64,000 nt of DNA from Trifolium pratense (GCF_020283565.1 NC_060063.1:4238563-4302562); one strand, 5' to 3'; counted from the first letter of the stretch, positions 33,897 through 46,569 are shown. Program-made: numbers and translations. Notes: generated by a model from the sequence alone, not told the origin.

Positions 33897-35136
33897 CTAC
33901 TCCTTTGGTTTAGCATCAAACTTAAAATCTTCTTCCTCTTCAAAATCAGAGTCACTCATTCCCTCCAAATCAGAGTCACTCATTCGCTCCAAATCAGAGT
34001 CAGAACCAAGCTCATCTTCCTCGTCAGAGTCAAGCTCATCTTCCTCGTCGGAGTCTTTCGACTCTGTCCCTTTACCTAGTATTTCCCTCATCAAATCTTG
34101 GTCAGCATCTATAGGCTTCCCTACCAAATACCTCTGCAACACTGCCTCAAACACTGCTGGTATTGCTTCCTCCTCGCCTTCTTGAAGCCTCGCAACACGC
34201 CTCTTCAACTCTTCATGAAACATGAACATAAAAATCAAAACTAAAACTTAAACTCAAAATAAGCTGATTCAGTATATTTGAACACTCGAAATTGGGTGTC
34301 TAAAACACTGCTTGAAAAACCAAGTCATAATATACCAAATTAGGCCTCTTCAACTCTTCAACATGAATACAATAAAGATCAAAACATGACACCAACTTTA
34401 AAAAAACCCGAAAAAGCTTATTCAATATATTGGAATATTTGAAATAGGTTTTTAAAAACATTGCATGGGAAACCAAGTCATGTTGTGAAATTCACAGAAG
34501 CATTATATTTCGATAACAATAGCAGAAAAGCCAAGTTATCACATTGGAGTCGTCAAACCGATTTAATAAAAAAGACATGTGCAACTTGATCCAATAATTA
34601 AGGGGATATTGCTATCATAAAATTGGTACTATAACGAGAAAGGATGAATGATGTGATTTGTGAAAGGCATGAAAGAAATTGTGGAAACTATACACTCTCT
34701 CCTGCCTGAAATTCTCCCTCCTTTCCAACTCTAGACCTTATGTACAAGTTACCTTTTCAATTCCATCAAATGGATTGATTGTATAATACATGTAACTTGC
34801 TATTGTCTTATTAAATCAATTTGCAGAAGATACATTTAGTCATACTACCGTCAATTTATTTGCTGCAACTAATCACAACCCTTACACATTATACAAAATT
34901 AGGCCTCTTCAACTCTTGAACATGAATACAGAAAATAAAAATCTAAACTTGACACCAACTTTGTAAAACCCAAAAAGAACAATTCAATGTACTACCTCTG
35001 TCCCTAAATATAAGCACGGCAAAAATGTTGTCCCTAGATATAAGTAATTTTTCAAATTACTAATGCATTTATTGCTACTTTTCCAAATAAACCCTAATAA
35101 TATCACAAAGTACTTTATGTATTTTGGTATCAACCC

Positions 35137-35290
35137 TCTGGTTCCTAGGGAAATGAGGCTACAGTAATCCAGAGTTCGGCCGCGAAGTAAGTAATGTCTG
35201 GCCAAGAATTGTTCCCTCAAGGAATTGAAATCGGGCTCTCCTGAATAATTTTTCATAGGGGAGCTCATTAACCCCTTGAGCCCGATGTTT
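35137..35290 (-). mobile_element. SINE-like element in G, unit A
   Basis: Read on the minus strand it starts CTCAAGGGGTTAATGAGCTC, has the box-B-like GATTTCAATTCCTTGAGG, and ends CGGCCGAACTCTGGATTACT. Same family as 26270-26400. It lies in the intron region of the acidic-protein gene. Confidence 0.55.
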
Positions 35291-35395
35291 TGGTTAATAT
35301 CACAAAGTACGATACATAAAATAGATATACATTAACTACCTACAGACAGTGCATATATTTATGAATGAAGACAGTATATTTGACTATGATATAAG

Positions 35396-35423
35396 GAGGA
35401 GGAGGAGGAGGAGGAGGAGGAGG
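35396..35423 (+). repeat. (GGA)n microsatellite
   Basis: About nine GGA units. Unit B has one fewer (42397-42421) and unit C only four (49731-49743), a length variant within the array. Confidence 0.85.
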
Positions 35424-35983
35424 TGTTTTTGAAAACCAAATTATGGGTTCAAGTTCACAGAAACATTATATCAAACAGGTGGTGAACACAAAAATAAAAA
35501 GAAACAAAAAACCGATTAACTGAGAGGAATTTGTAGTAGTTTTACCTTCGTTGCTTATTACTTCTATATCTGGTGGTTGTTGATTCTTGTTGTTCTCATG
35601 GGTATGTGAAATAGGAGGTGGTGGTGAATCACCACGAGAAGAGAAAAATGAAGTGGGTTTGAAGAAAGAGAGAAGTGAAGGTGATGAAGATTTTAAGGAA
35701 TAATTGTTTTTGTTCTAATGAGGTTGTTGTTGTTTGATGTTTCTCCTACGTCGTATGATCACGAAACAGTTCCGACAGTGTCAAGAAACCCTATTTCTAC
35801 TCTTGACTAGACTAAATATATTAGATTTTCAATGCATTTAAAAGTAGATTTTCTCTTATATATAAGACGGGAGAAAGTAATAGTTATTTTTGTTTGACAA
35901 TACTTTATTTCTAAAAATTGGATAGACTATTATATTATTCGATTTTCAAATTTCTTCTTATCTTTTGAGAGCATATCCAATAA

Positions 35984-36328
35984 TCTTTTATATTATAAGC
36001 TTGTATACACAAGCAAACCCTAAACCCTAATTTGTTTTCTCTGTTTTCCCTCCATTTTATCTTGCAATTTTTATTAAAAAATAATACAATTTTGTCTTGA
36101 CTAGGATTCGAACCCGCAACCCTTCAGTGCAAAGCAATATTTCCAACCACTATGGCAAGTATACCAATTGAGATTAAAATTATGTGCACTAATTGATAAG
36201 CACCATCAATTTTAAAAGTATATCATATCGAAATTATTGTTGACTATATTATCACGAAATATTTTTATGTCTTTCCTAATTAATGATTTTTTTTCTACCG
36301 GGTCATAAATTTAGAGAATAATTATCAT
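35984..36328 (+). mobile_element. Helitron-like 5' end, start of H (unit A)
   Basis: H begins TCTTTTATATTATAAGC after an A, the style of a Helitron 5' terminus (TC..., inserted between A and T). As in other plant Helitron heads, it is followed by CCCTCCATTTTATC, an AT-rich stretch, and the phrase AGGATTCGAACCCGCAACCC with CCAACCACTATGGCAAG (36102-36160). The copy in unit B starts at 42985. Confidence 0.5.
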
Positions 36329-37820
36329 GTGAGATTTGGAAAGTTATTATCACGTGTGATTTGGAAAGTTATTATCAAACTCAATTCTGCTAAATCAATT
36401 TTTTTTTGCAATACAACCAAATACAACCATAGTCATGTCACTAATCACATTCATTACTTTGATTTTAACATTGCAGATTTAATATTAATCGATGATCAAT
36501 TGATACAATATGCACTAGATATTGAGATGATGTTACGTAGTTGTGGGAAGAGTTTAAAAGATTATCCTCCAAAGCCTAGAGCAGACACATCATTAGTTCC
36601 TGATATACAAAATAGTTTAATACACGATGAATTGAATTATAACAGACAATCATTAGCTGAGGAACATGTTAGATTGATGTCAACTATGACTTCAGAGCAA
36701 CGTAAAGTATATGACACAATCATAACAAGAGTTAACGAAAACAAATTTGGTGTGTTTTTTCGTTATGGTTATGGCGGTACATGGAAGACATTTATCTGGA
36801 GGGCTATGTCAGCCGCATTACGCTCAAAAGGTGAGATAGTTTTAACAGTTGCCTCAAGTGGGATCGCTGCATTGCTTATACCTGGCGGTAGAACAACACA
36901 TTCAAGGTTTTGTATTCCTCTAAATGTTGACGAGTTTTCAACATGTATCATAGTTCCTAAAAGCCTTTTGGCGCTATTAATACAAAAAACAAAGCTCATT
37001 ATATGGGATGAAGCACCAATGATGCACAAACACTGTTTCAAAGCTTTTGATCGAACTTTAAAAGATATTCTCAAGTCTGTTGATGAAAAAAATAAACACA
37101 TTCTCTTCAGTGGAAAAGTTGTTTTTGACGGAGATTTTAGACAAATTCAACCATTAATACCCAAAGGTACAAGGACAAAAGTTGTTCATGCTACTATTAA
37201 TTCTTCAGTTCTTTGGAATTTTTGTGAACTTTTAACATTGAGTAAAAACATGAGGCTTCTCGGTGGTGCTTCGAGTGCAGACGTTGAACAAAGAAGATTG
37301 TTTTCTAAATGGGTTTTGGGTGTTGGCGATGGAGAAATTGGAGATGACAACGATGATGATTTAGAACTTGACATTCCATCAGATTTATTGATTCCAAATT
37401 CAAGTTATCCTTTTGCTTCTATCGTTGAAAGCACATATCCCCAACTTTTACAAAACATGAACGATATAATGTATTTCCAAAATAGAGTTATAGCTCCTAA
37501 AAATTCAATAGTCGACACAATAAATGATTATATGTTGGATTTAATTTCCTGGTGAAGAAAAAACATATTTGAGTTATGATACTCCACTCACACAAAATCT
37601 AGACGGTCAAACAGTGGATGATGTTCATACTCCCGAATTTTTGAACACGATTTCTACGTCTGGACTTTCAAATCACAAGTTGAAACTTAAAGTTGGAGTT
37701 CCAATTATGCTATTAAGGAATTTGAATAAAAAATTAGGATTATGCAATGGAACAAGATTTATTATTACGAGATTGGGAAAACGTGCTCTTGAAGGAAAAA
37801 TTATTTCAGGAAGTAATTAA
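36329..37820 (+). pseudogene. Helitron PIF1-type helicase relic, unit A
   Basis: The frame 36329-37555 and, after a one-base insertion at about 37548, the frame 37569-37820 encode the helicase part of a Helitron Rep/Hel protein. The Walker A region reads GYGGTWKT, with Trp in place of the essential Gly. Walker B IIWDEAPM and the motif VFDGDFRQIQPL are present, and KLKVGVPIMLLRNL and LGLCNGTRFI follow in the second frame. The Rep nuclease domain and the N-terminal part of the protein are missing. The C-terminal end is cut by LTR-like DNA at 37824. With the P-loop change, frameshift and truncation it cannot be an active helicase. Confidence 0.9.
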
Positions 37821-37823
37821 TCG

Positions 37824-39539
37824 TGTGACAACGTGACTGCAAGTATACAGTCGTGTCGTGTAGTTTTAAAAGATATCGAACCCAAAGGACCAATAGTCGA
37901 CCTACCGTTATCTAGTGTTGCTTTGTAAATCTAAGGCTAATGATTTAAAGGATTTTGATTAATTGAATAATTAAAATAAGAGAAATAAAAATATATTTTT
38001 TTAAATTTTTTTTATATGTAAATAAAATATTGCTAGGACGTGCTATTAGTTGCTTCAGAGGGTTCAATGCTTAATTCGTGCTAGACAAACTGTTAAATTT
38101 TCGAAACTATATTGATTTAAAAATACCAATCTCAGCTCTCGCAAATCTTGACTAGTATTATAAATTATAAAGGTGGTGCTTAACTCTCGTCCTCACACCC
38201 GCTAATAAAATACTCTTTGAAAAGCAATATAATTTAATTAACTCTAATCCCAACTCTCGTTGCGAATTAGAGTTAATGTTTAGTTTTTACTATCTAGTAG
38301 AAATCTCACGCTCTCGCTCTATTGATTTTTACTTTAATTAATTCCCACTCTCGTGACGAATCATAATCAACGTTTAATTAAAAACTGCTTAAGAAAATAA
38401 AACAGTCGCCAATTTTCAAGAATTATATTTGATTTAAAAACACTAATCTCAGCTCTCGCAAATCTTGACTAGCGTTATACTTAGATAAAATAAATGCTCA
38501 GCTCTCACGCGCTCACTTACCTATATAAGTACCTTTGAAAACCAATATAAAACTCATCAATCCTAAATAGCTCTCGCGGACTTTAGAACTAACGGTCAGT
38601 TTTAACTATCCGGCCCTAAACCTCAACTCTCGTCAATGTTGGTTTATTGCCTTTAAAACAATCCTCACTCTCGTGAAGAATTATTTGAAAACGTAATTAT
38701 TTAAAACTGGTGGTTGAAAACTATTAAGCACGAATTAACTACCGAACCCCTATTAGCTACTAACTACACATCCTAGCAACGCTAAATTTAGCTAGACATA
38801 ACTAAAAATAAAGACATAAAAATAAAATAAGCAAATAAATAAATAGACATAATAAAAATAAAAACAAAAATTAAAAGCATAAAATAAAAGCAATAAAATA
38901 AAGACAAGAAATAAATAAGACCATAAAATAAAATAAGAACCTGAAATATAAAAGAAATCTCGAGTACGGATTCCGACAGCGTAACGGCAGAAAATAAAAA
39001 AAACTTATTAAATTCTCAACGGAGAATAAAATAATACTAAACTCTCAACTTTAGAGAAGAGAACCTTGTGGTACTAAGCCTAGTTCTCAATTCTCCAAGT
39101 CAAGTGTTATGTTTTTGAGTGAAGAGAACTAGCCTATTTATACTAAAATACAAGGAGGAAAACACAAGAACTGGCCGATGTGGGACTAATTGCACGTGTG
39201 GCGAACGCCACACGATTTGAATCAAATTGGATGGCCAGGATGAAGAAAGTGGCGACCGCCACTTGGTGCTAGCTGGTGAGCGCCATTTGCTCCTTGCTGG
39301 CGGGCAGCATTTGTTTTTCCTTGTGGGCTTGGCTGCACGTGGCTTGGGCTGCACTTGTGTGGCTTGGCTGCACTTGTGTGGCCCATTTTGTCTATTCTTG
39401 CTCCTTTTTAGTCCATTTTCGCTCCTTTCTTCAACTCGTACACTTTTTATCTGTTTATTTAAAATATGAGAAATAAGTAACTATTTATATAGTAAAATTT
39501 CGGAATCGAAATAAAAACATATAAAATATAATAGTAAAT
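37824..39539 (-). mobile_element. LTR-like segment, unit A
   Basis: It begins TGTGACAACGTGACTGCAAG and continues ATATCGAACCCAAAGGACC, the same arrangement as the left end of the solo LTR at 4402 (ATATCGATCCACAGGGA). A minus-strand TATA box (AGTATAAATAGGCT, 39131-39144) has GC-rich dyads just upstream (39196-39213, 39248-39263). About ten CTCTCG words occur at 38130-38680, and a roughly 50-bp direct repeat (TCTCAGCTCTCGCAAATCTT) at 38130 and 38449. No matching right terminus or duplication was found, so the right end is probably truncated at the G boundary. Confidence 0.65.
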
Positions 39540-39569
39540 GGAACATAAAAACATACATTAGACCTTACC

Positions 39570-39806
39570 TTAAGTGATATCTGAATCACTATCAGAAAAT
39601 GAAGAATAATCAGCAAACACCTTAGTTTTTCTTCCATAACAAGACCACCTCCAGGCACGCCGCAGCGCTTGATGACCTATTCGACATGATGGCATGATGA
39701 AACAACATAATGGACAACACACACAGAGCAAGCAACAACTACAAAGGAACTCAATCAATTTGTCCTTGCCATTGTTGGGACCTTGAATTTGGGATGAATT
39801 TTCCAT
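39570..39806 (-). CDS. Small Cys-rich protein, copy B
   Basis: 78 aa, same layout as copy A: hydrophilic N-terminus, Cys block, basic segment and acidic Ser/Asp tail. It has Tyr in WSCYGRK, as in copy C. The frame is intact. A single base change lies in the upstream TATA-like region compared with A and C (TTATATTTATATATG). The left end of unit B lies only 30 bp beyond its stop codon, so the 3' end differs little from copy C but is preceded by H-block sequence instead of the native flank of copy A. Confidence 0.6.
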   Translation of the reverse strand: MENSSQIQGPNNGKDKLIEFLCSCCLLCVCCPLCCFIMPSCRIGHQALRRAWRWSCYGRKTKVFADYSSFSDSDSDIT

Positions 39807-40900
39807 TATATTTATATATGATATATGATGTGCGTGAATGCTTTACTTAGAGCTTGAACTAGGGCCAGCAACCATTTCAACTAGATACCATAAAGAGGGC
39901 AAGAGAGGAGGAGCAGATGAAATTATCTCGGAGTTCTTCCCCGCTGACGTCTAAGCTCTCAAAAACTCGGATTAGTCAACATGAATGATGAATGCTGCAA
40001 TTGAAGATGAAATACTTGCAATACTATTAAAGGGCTGGTGGACATTTGCATGGAAATCTTTCCTAAGAAAGCATTTAGAACATGTGGTTTAGGTTCCTAT
40101 ATAGCGCATCAATGGTATCGTTTGCTTTGGATCTTGTGTGTAAACCCTTTTGGTTTTATGCTTTATAAGATGCATCTCGTACTCTCGCCGGTTAGAGGAA
40201 TGTGAATGTTATTTATAAACTATTATTAGCTTCAATTCTCGTGCAATGTGAAATTTTTGGTATAATGGAACATATTCATCTTTCTTTAATTTTAGGCATT
40301 TTGCTATCAAGGAATATTGATTGCAATTGTAAAGGGTGCTTTTCACATTCAAGATTCGAAAATGGCCAATAAAATGTTAGCAATTGGTGAATGATGGCCA
40401 ATAAAATGTTAGCAATTGGTGTAATTGGACCTGTCTAAAGTTATTCGTCCAATATTAAATGTATGATGTATCTAATGTTTTGCATTTTTCTTTCCAAAAT
40501 TGGGACCATAACTTTTGAGGTTGCATTGAAAGATTTTGCAATGCATTACCACAAAAATGTGAAGGATGATTAGTGTATGTGAAGGATATCACTATATAAG
40601 ATTTTGTATAATTTCTTATATCAGTGAAGGAATAAAATCTTTAAGAAAACTGAATCTAAACGCAAACAATTTTTTATATAAAATCAAACTTTTTTGTACT
40701 ATGAATAACATCATTGCTAAACATAAACCAATTAGCACTTGTAATAATATATGATATACCTATAAGCATAAAACAGACACAATATAGCATGAATGCATGA
40801 TCACATTGTTAAAAAGTAAAAACTCTCTATGCTACAACTGCAATTGGCAATTGCAAGTTCAATAGTTCATCACTTCATGTTAGGCTTTTCTTCATTGGCT

Positions 40901-42705
40901 CTACTCCTTTGGTTTAGCATCAAACTTAAAATCTTCTTCCTCTTCAAAATCAGAGTCACTCATTCCCTCCAAATCAGAGTCACTCATTCGCTCCAAATCA
41001 GAGTCAGAACCAAGCTCATCTTCCTCGTCAGAGTCTAGCTCATCTTCCTCGTCGGAGTCTTTCGACTCTGTCCCTTTACCTAGTATTTCCCTCATCAAAT
41101 CTTGGTCAGCATCTATAGGCTTCCCTACCAAATACCTCTGCAACACTGCCTCAAACACTGCTGGTATTGCTTCCTCCTCGCCTTCTTGAAGCCTCGCAAC
41201 ACGCCTCTTCAACTCTTCATGAAACATGAACATAAAAATCAAAACTAAAACTTAAACTCAAAATAAGCTGATTCAGTATATTTGAACACTCGAAATTGGG
41301 TGTCTAAAACACTGCTTGAAAAACCAAGTCATAATATACCAAATTAGGCCTCTTCAACTCTTCAACATGAATACAATAAAGATCAAAACATGACACCAAC
41401 TTTAAAAAAACCCGAAAAAGCTTATTCAATATATTGGAATATTTGAAATAGGTTTTTAAAAACATTGCATGGGAAACCAAGTCATGTTGTGAAATTCACA
41501 GAAGCATTATATTTCGATAACAATAGCAGAAAAGCCAAGTTATCACATTGGAGTCGTCAAACCGATTTAATAAAAAAGACATGTGCAACTTGATCCAATA
41601 ATTAAGGGGATATTGCTATCATAAAATTGGTACTATAACGAGAAAGGATGAATGATGTGATTTGTGAAAGGCATGAAAGAAATTGTGGAAACTATACACT
41701 CTCTCCTGCCTGAAATTCTCCCTCCTTTCCAACTCTAGACCTTATGTACAAGTTACCTTTTCAATTCCATCAAATGGATTGATTGTATAATACATGTAAC
41801 TTGCTATTGTCTTATTAAATCAATTTGCAGAAGATACATTTAGTCATACTACCGTCAATTTATTTGCTGCAACTAATCACAACCCTTACACATTATACAA
41901 AATTAGGCCTCTTCAACTCTTGAACATGAATACAGAAAATAAAAATCTAAACTTGACACCAACTTTGTAAAACCCAAAAAGAACAATTCAATGTACTACC
42001 TCTGTCCCTAAATATAAGCACGGCAAAAATGTTGTCCCTAGATATAAGTAATTTTTCAAATTACTAATGCATTTATTGCTACTTTTCCAAATAAACCCTA
42101 ATAATATCACAAAGTACTTTATGTATTTTGGTATCAACCCTCTGGTTCCTAGGGAAATGAGGCTACAGTAATCCAGAGTTCGGCCGCGAAGTAAGTAATG
42201 TCTGGCCAAGAATTGTTCCCTCAAGGAATTGAAATCGGGCTCTCCTGAATAATTTTTCATAGGGGAGCTCATTAACCCCTTGAGCCCGATGTTTTGGTTA
42301 ATATCACAAAGTACGATACATAAAATAGATATACATTAACTACCTACAGACAGTGCATATATTTATGAATGAAGACAGTATATTTGACTATGATATAAGG
42401 AGGAGGAGGAGGAGGAGGAGGAGGTGTTTTTGAAAACCAAATTATGGGTTCAAGTTCACAGAAACATTATATCAAACAGGTGGTGAACACAAAAATAAAA
42501 AGAAACAAAAAACCGATTAACTGAGAGGAATTTGTAGTAGTTTTACCTTCGTTGCTTATTACTTCTATATCTGGTGGTTGTTGATTCTTGTTGTTCTCAT
42601 GGGTATGTGAAATAGGAGGTGGTGGTGAATCACCACGAGAAGAGAAAAATGAAGTGGGTTTGAAGAAAGAGAGAAGTGAAGGTGATGAAGATTTTAAGGA
42701 ATAAT
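40901..42705 (-). pseudogene. Acidic organelle-type protein gene, copy B, start deleted
   Basis: Exon 2 is 40901-41214. Exon 1 is a remnant from the donor side at 42547 to the deletion junction at 42705/42706. It shares the same 61-bp deletion as copy A, so the deletion came before the duplication of the GH unit. The unequal-crossover interval 41,036-41,093 lies inside exon 2. The downstream (C-terminal) part of the reading is C-type and the rest A-type. Confidence 0.75.
42140..42295 (-). mobile_element. SINE-like element in G, unit B
   Basis: Copy of the element at 35137-35290, carried along by the segmental duplication. Confidence 0.55.
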
Positions 42706-43329
42706 TGTTTTTGTTCTAATGAGGTTGTTGTTGTTTGATGTTTCTCCTACGTCGTATGATCACGAAACAGTTCCGACAGTGTCAAGAAACCCTATTTCTA
42801 CTCTTGACTAGACTAAATATATTAGATTTTCAATGCATTTAAAAGTAGATTTTCTCTTATATATAAGACGGGAGAAAGTAATAGTTATTTTTGTTTGACA
42901 ATACTTTATTTCTAAAAATTGGATAGACTATTATATTATTCGATTTTCAAATTTCTTCTTATCTTTTGAGAGCATATCCAATAATCTTTTATATTATAAG
43001 CTTGTATACACAAGCAAACCCTAAACCCTAATTTGTTTTCTCTGTTTTCCCTCCATTTTATCTTGCAATTTTTATTAAAAAATAATACAATTTTGTCTTG
43101 ACTAGGATTCGAACCCGCAACCCTTCAGTGCAAAGCAATATTTCCAACCACTATGGCAAGTATACCAATTGAGATTAAAATTATGTGCACTAATTGATAA
43201 GCACCATCAATTTTAAAAGTATATCATATCGAAATTATTGTTGACTATATTATCACGAAATATTTTTATGTCTTTCCTAATTAATGATTTTTTTTCTACC
43301 GGGTCATAAATTTAGAGAATAATTATCAT

Positions 43330-44821
43330 GTGAGATTTGGAAAGTTATTATCACGTGTGATTTGGAAAGTTATTATCAAACTCAATTCTGCTAAATCAAT
43401 TTTTTTTTGCAATACAACCAAATACAACCATAGTCATGTCACTAATCACATTCATTACTTTGATTTTAACATTGCAGATTTAATATTAATCGATGATCAA
43501 TTGATACAATATGCACTAGATATTGAGATGATGTTACGTAGTTGTGGGAAGAGTTTAAAAGATTATCCTCCAAAGCCTAGAGCAGACACATCATTAGTTC
43601 CTGATATACAAAATAGTTTAATACACGATGAATTGAATTATAACAGACAATCATTAGCTGAGGAACATGTTAGATTGATGTCAACTATGACTTCAGAGCA
43701 ACGTAAAGTATATGACACAATCATAACAAGAGTTAACGAAAACAAATTTGGTGTGTTTTTTCGTTATGGTTATGGCGGTACATGGAAGACATTTATCTGG
43801 AGGGCTATGTCAGCCGCATTACGCTCAAAAGGTGAGATAGTTTTAACAGTTGCCTCAAGTGGGATCGCTGCATTGCTTATACCTGGCGGTAGAACAACAC
43901 ATTCAAGGTTTTGTATTCCTCTAAATGTTGACGAGTTTTCAACATGTATCATAGTTCCTAAAAGCCTTTTGGCGCTATTAATACAAAAAACAAAGCTCAT
44001 TATATGGGATGAAGCACCAATGATGCACAAACACTGTTTCAAAGCTTTTGATCGAACTTTAAAAGATATTCTCAAGTCTGTTGATGAAAAAAATAAACAC
44101 ATTCTCTTCAGTGGAAAAGTTGTTTTTGACGGAGATTTTAGACAAATTCAACCATTAATACCCAAAGGTACAAGGACAAAAGTTGTTCATGCTACTATTA
44201 ATTCTTCAGTTCTTTGGAATTTTTGTGAACTTTTAACATTGAGTAAAAACATGAGGCTTCTCGGTGGTGCTTCGAGTGCAGACGTTGAACAAAGAAGATT
44301 GTTTTCTAAATGGGTTTTGGGTGTTGGCGATAGAGAAATTGGAGATGACAACGATGATGATTTAGAACTTGACATTCCATCAGATTTATTGATTCCAAAT
44401 TCAAGTTATCCTTTTGCTTCTATCGTTGAAAGCACATATCCCCAACTTTTACAAAACATGAACGATATAATGTATTTCCAAAATAGAGTTATAGCTCCTA
44501 AAAATTCAATAGTCGACACAATAAATAATTATATGTTGGATTTAATTTCCTGGTGAAGAAAAAACATATTTGAGTTATGATACTCCACTCACACAAAATC
44601 TAGACGGTCAAACAGTGGATGATGTTCATACTCCCGAATTTTTGAACACGATTTCTACGTCTGGACTTTCAAATCACAAGTTGAAACTTAAAGTTGGAGT
44701 TCCAATTATGCTATTAAGGAATTTGAATAAAAAATTAGGATTATGCAATGGAACAAGATTTATTATTACGAGATTGGGAAAACGTGCTCTTGAAGGAAAA
44801 ATTATTTCAGGAAGTAATTAA
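43330..44821 (+). pseudogene. Helitron PIF1-type helicase relic, unit B
   Basis: Same as the unit A copy, with the same P-loop Trp, the same frameshift (between 44556 and 44570) and the same truncation. It differs by two coding changes seen by eye (Gly to Arg in GVGDREIG; Asp to Asn in TINNYM). The shared defects show it was already dead when duplicated. Confidence 0.9.
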
Positions 44822-44824
44822 TCG

Positions 44825-46539
44825 TGTGACAACGTGACTGCAAGTATACAGTCGTGTCGTGTAGTTTTAAAAGATATCGAACCCAAAGGACCAATAGTCG
44901 ACCTACCGTTATCTAGTGTTGCTTTGTAAATCTAAGGCTAATGATTTAAAGGATTTTGATTAATTGAATAATTAAAATAAGAGAAATAAAAATATATTTT
45001 TTTAAAATTTTTTTATATGTAAATAAAATATTGCTAGGACGTGCTATTAGTTGCTTCAGAGGGTTCAATGCTTAATTCGTGCTAGACAAACTGTTAAATT
45101 TTCGAAACTATATTGATTTAAAAATACCAATCTCAGCTCTCGCAAATCTTGACTAGTATTATAAATTATAAAGGTGGTGCTTAACTCTCGTCCTCACACC
45201 CGCTAATAAAATACTCTTTGAAAAGCAATATAATTTAATTAACTCTAATCCCAACTCTCGTTGCGAATTAGAGTTAATGTTTAGTTTTTACTATCTAGTA
45301 GAAATCTCACGCTCTCGCTCTATTGATTTTTACTTTAATTAATTCCCACTCTCGTGACGAATCATAATCAACGTTTAATTAAAAACTGCTTAAGAAAATA
45401 AAACAGTCGCCAATTTTCAAGAATTATATTTGATTTAAAAACACTAATCTCAGCTCTCGCAAATCTTGACTAGCGTTATACTTAGATAAAATAAATGCTC
45501 AGCTCTCACGCGCTCACTTACCTATATAAGTACCTTTGAAAACCAATATAAAACTCATCAATCCTAAATAGCTCTCGCGGACTTTAGAACTAACGGTCAG
45601 TTTTAACTATCCGGCCCTAAACCTCAACTCTCGTCAATGTTGGTTTATTGCCTTTAAAACAATCCTCACTCTCGTGAAGAATTATTTGAAAACGTAATTA
45701 TTTAAAACTGGTGGTTGAAAACTATTAAGCACGAATTAACTACCGAACCCCTATTAGCTACTAACTACACATCCTAGCAACGCTAAATTTAGCTAGACAT
45801 AACTAAAAATAAAGACATAAAAATAAAATAAGCAAATAAATAAATAGACATAATAAAAATAAAAACAAAAATTAAAAGCATAAAATAAAAGCAATAAAAT
45901 AAAGACAAGAAATAAATAAGACCATAAAATAAAATAAGAACCTGAAATATAAAAGAAATCTCGAGTACGGATTCCGACAGCGTAACGGCAGAAAATAAAA
46001 AAAACTTATTAAATTCTCAACGGAGAATAAAATAATACTAAACTCTCAACTTTAGAGAAGAGAACCTTGTGGTACTAAGCCTAATTCTCAATTCTCCAAG
46101 TCAAGTGTTATGTTTTTGAGTGAAGAGAACTAGCCTATTTATACTAAAATACAAGGAGGAAAACACAAGAACTGGCCGATGTGGGACTAATTGCACGTGT
46201 GGCGAACGCCACACGATTTGAATCAAATTGGATGGCCAGGATGAAGAAAGTGGCGACCGCCACTTGGTGCTAGCTGGTGAGCGCCATTTGCTCCTTGCTG
46301 GCGGGCAGCATTTGTTTTTCCTTGTGGGCTTGGCTGCACGTGGCTTGGGCTGCACTTGTGTGGCTTGGCTGCACTTGTGTGGCCCATTTTGTCTATTCTT
46401 GCTCCTTTAAGTCCATTTTCGCTCCTTTCTTCAACTCGTACACTTTTTATCTGTTTATTTAAAATATGAGAAATAAGTAACTATTTATATAGTAAAATTT
46501 CGGAATCGAAATAAAAACATATAAAATATAATAGTAAAT
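44825..46539 (-). mobile_element. LTR-like segment, unit B
   Basis: Duplicate of 37824-39539. Small differences are seen at the T/A run near 45000, at CCTAATTC (46080) and a 2-base difference near 46408. Plus-strand frames in the GC-rich part (46228-46462) are not genes. Confidence 0.65.
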
Positions 46540-46569
46540 GGAACATAAAAACATACATTAGACCTTACC

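Larger units (their letters stand above)
33897..35704 (-). pseudogene. Acidic organelle-type protein gene, copy A, start deleted
   Basis: Exon 2 (33897-34210) is intact and encodes ELKRRVARLQEGEEEAIPAV and the acidic Ser-Asp-Glu repeat tail ending DAKPKE. Exon 1 keeps its donor (exon end 35546) but is cut at 35704. A 61-bp deletion relative to copy C removes the ATG and about the first 20 codons, so no in-frame start with a targeting peptide remains. A start at Met within the intron-derived frame (34238) would yield only the C-terminal half. Probably non-functional. Confidence 0.75.
32538..39539. repeat. Tandem unit A (G + H), 7002 bp
   Basis: G part is 32538-35983 and H part is 35984-39539. 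It is repeated almost exactly as unit B at an offset of 7000-7004 bp. Homology starts at GGAACATAAAAACATAC on the left. G carries a Cys-rich small-protein gene and a 5'-deleted acidic-protein gene. H carries a Helitron-like 5' end, a dead helicase and an LTR-like segment. All of H differs from unit B by about half a dozen small changes by eye. Confidence 0.95.
39540..46539. repeat. Tandem unit B (G + H), 7000 bp, mosaic
   Basis: G part is 39540-42984 and H part is 42985-46539. Left of about 41,036 its variants match unit C: the Tyr codon in the small protein, CTCGGAG, ATGAATAACATC, CATTGTTAAAAAG and TCTAGC. Right of 41,093 they match unit A, including the 61-bp deletion and the lack of the TRIM and Harbinger insertions. 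Confidence 0.93.

Noticed and set aside
34984..35268. 94-aa frame (also 41988-42272 and 49352-49606)
   Set aside because: It covers a reverse-oriented SINE and an AT-rich stretch; the change of sequence between copies does not keep a protein pattern.
36102..36165. tRNA-like sequence (GGTTCGAATCC on the minus strand)
   Set aside because: Only a box-B-like arm is present; no acceptor stem pairing. It is part of the Helitron-like head.
39227..39476. Two overlapping plus-strand frames rich in Leu, Cys and Trp
   Set aside because: They lie in the GC-rich LTR promoter part, repeat in unit B with a length-changing indel, and have no family features.
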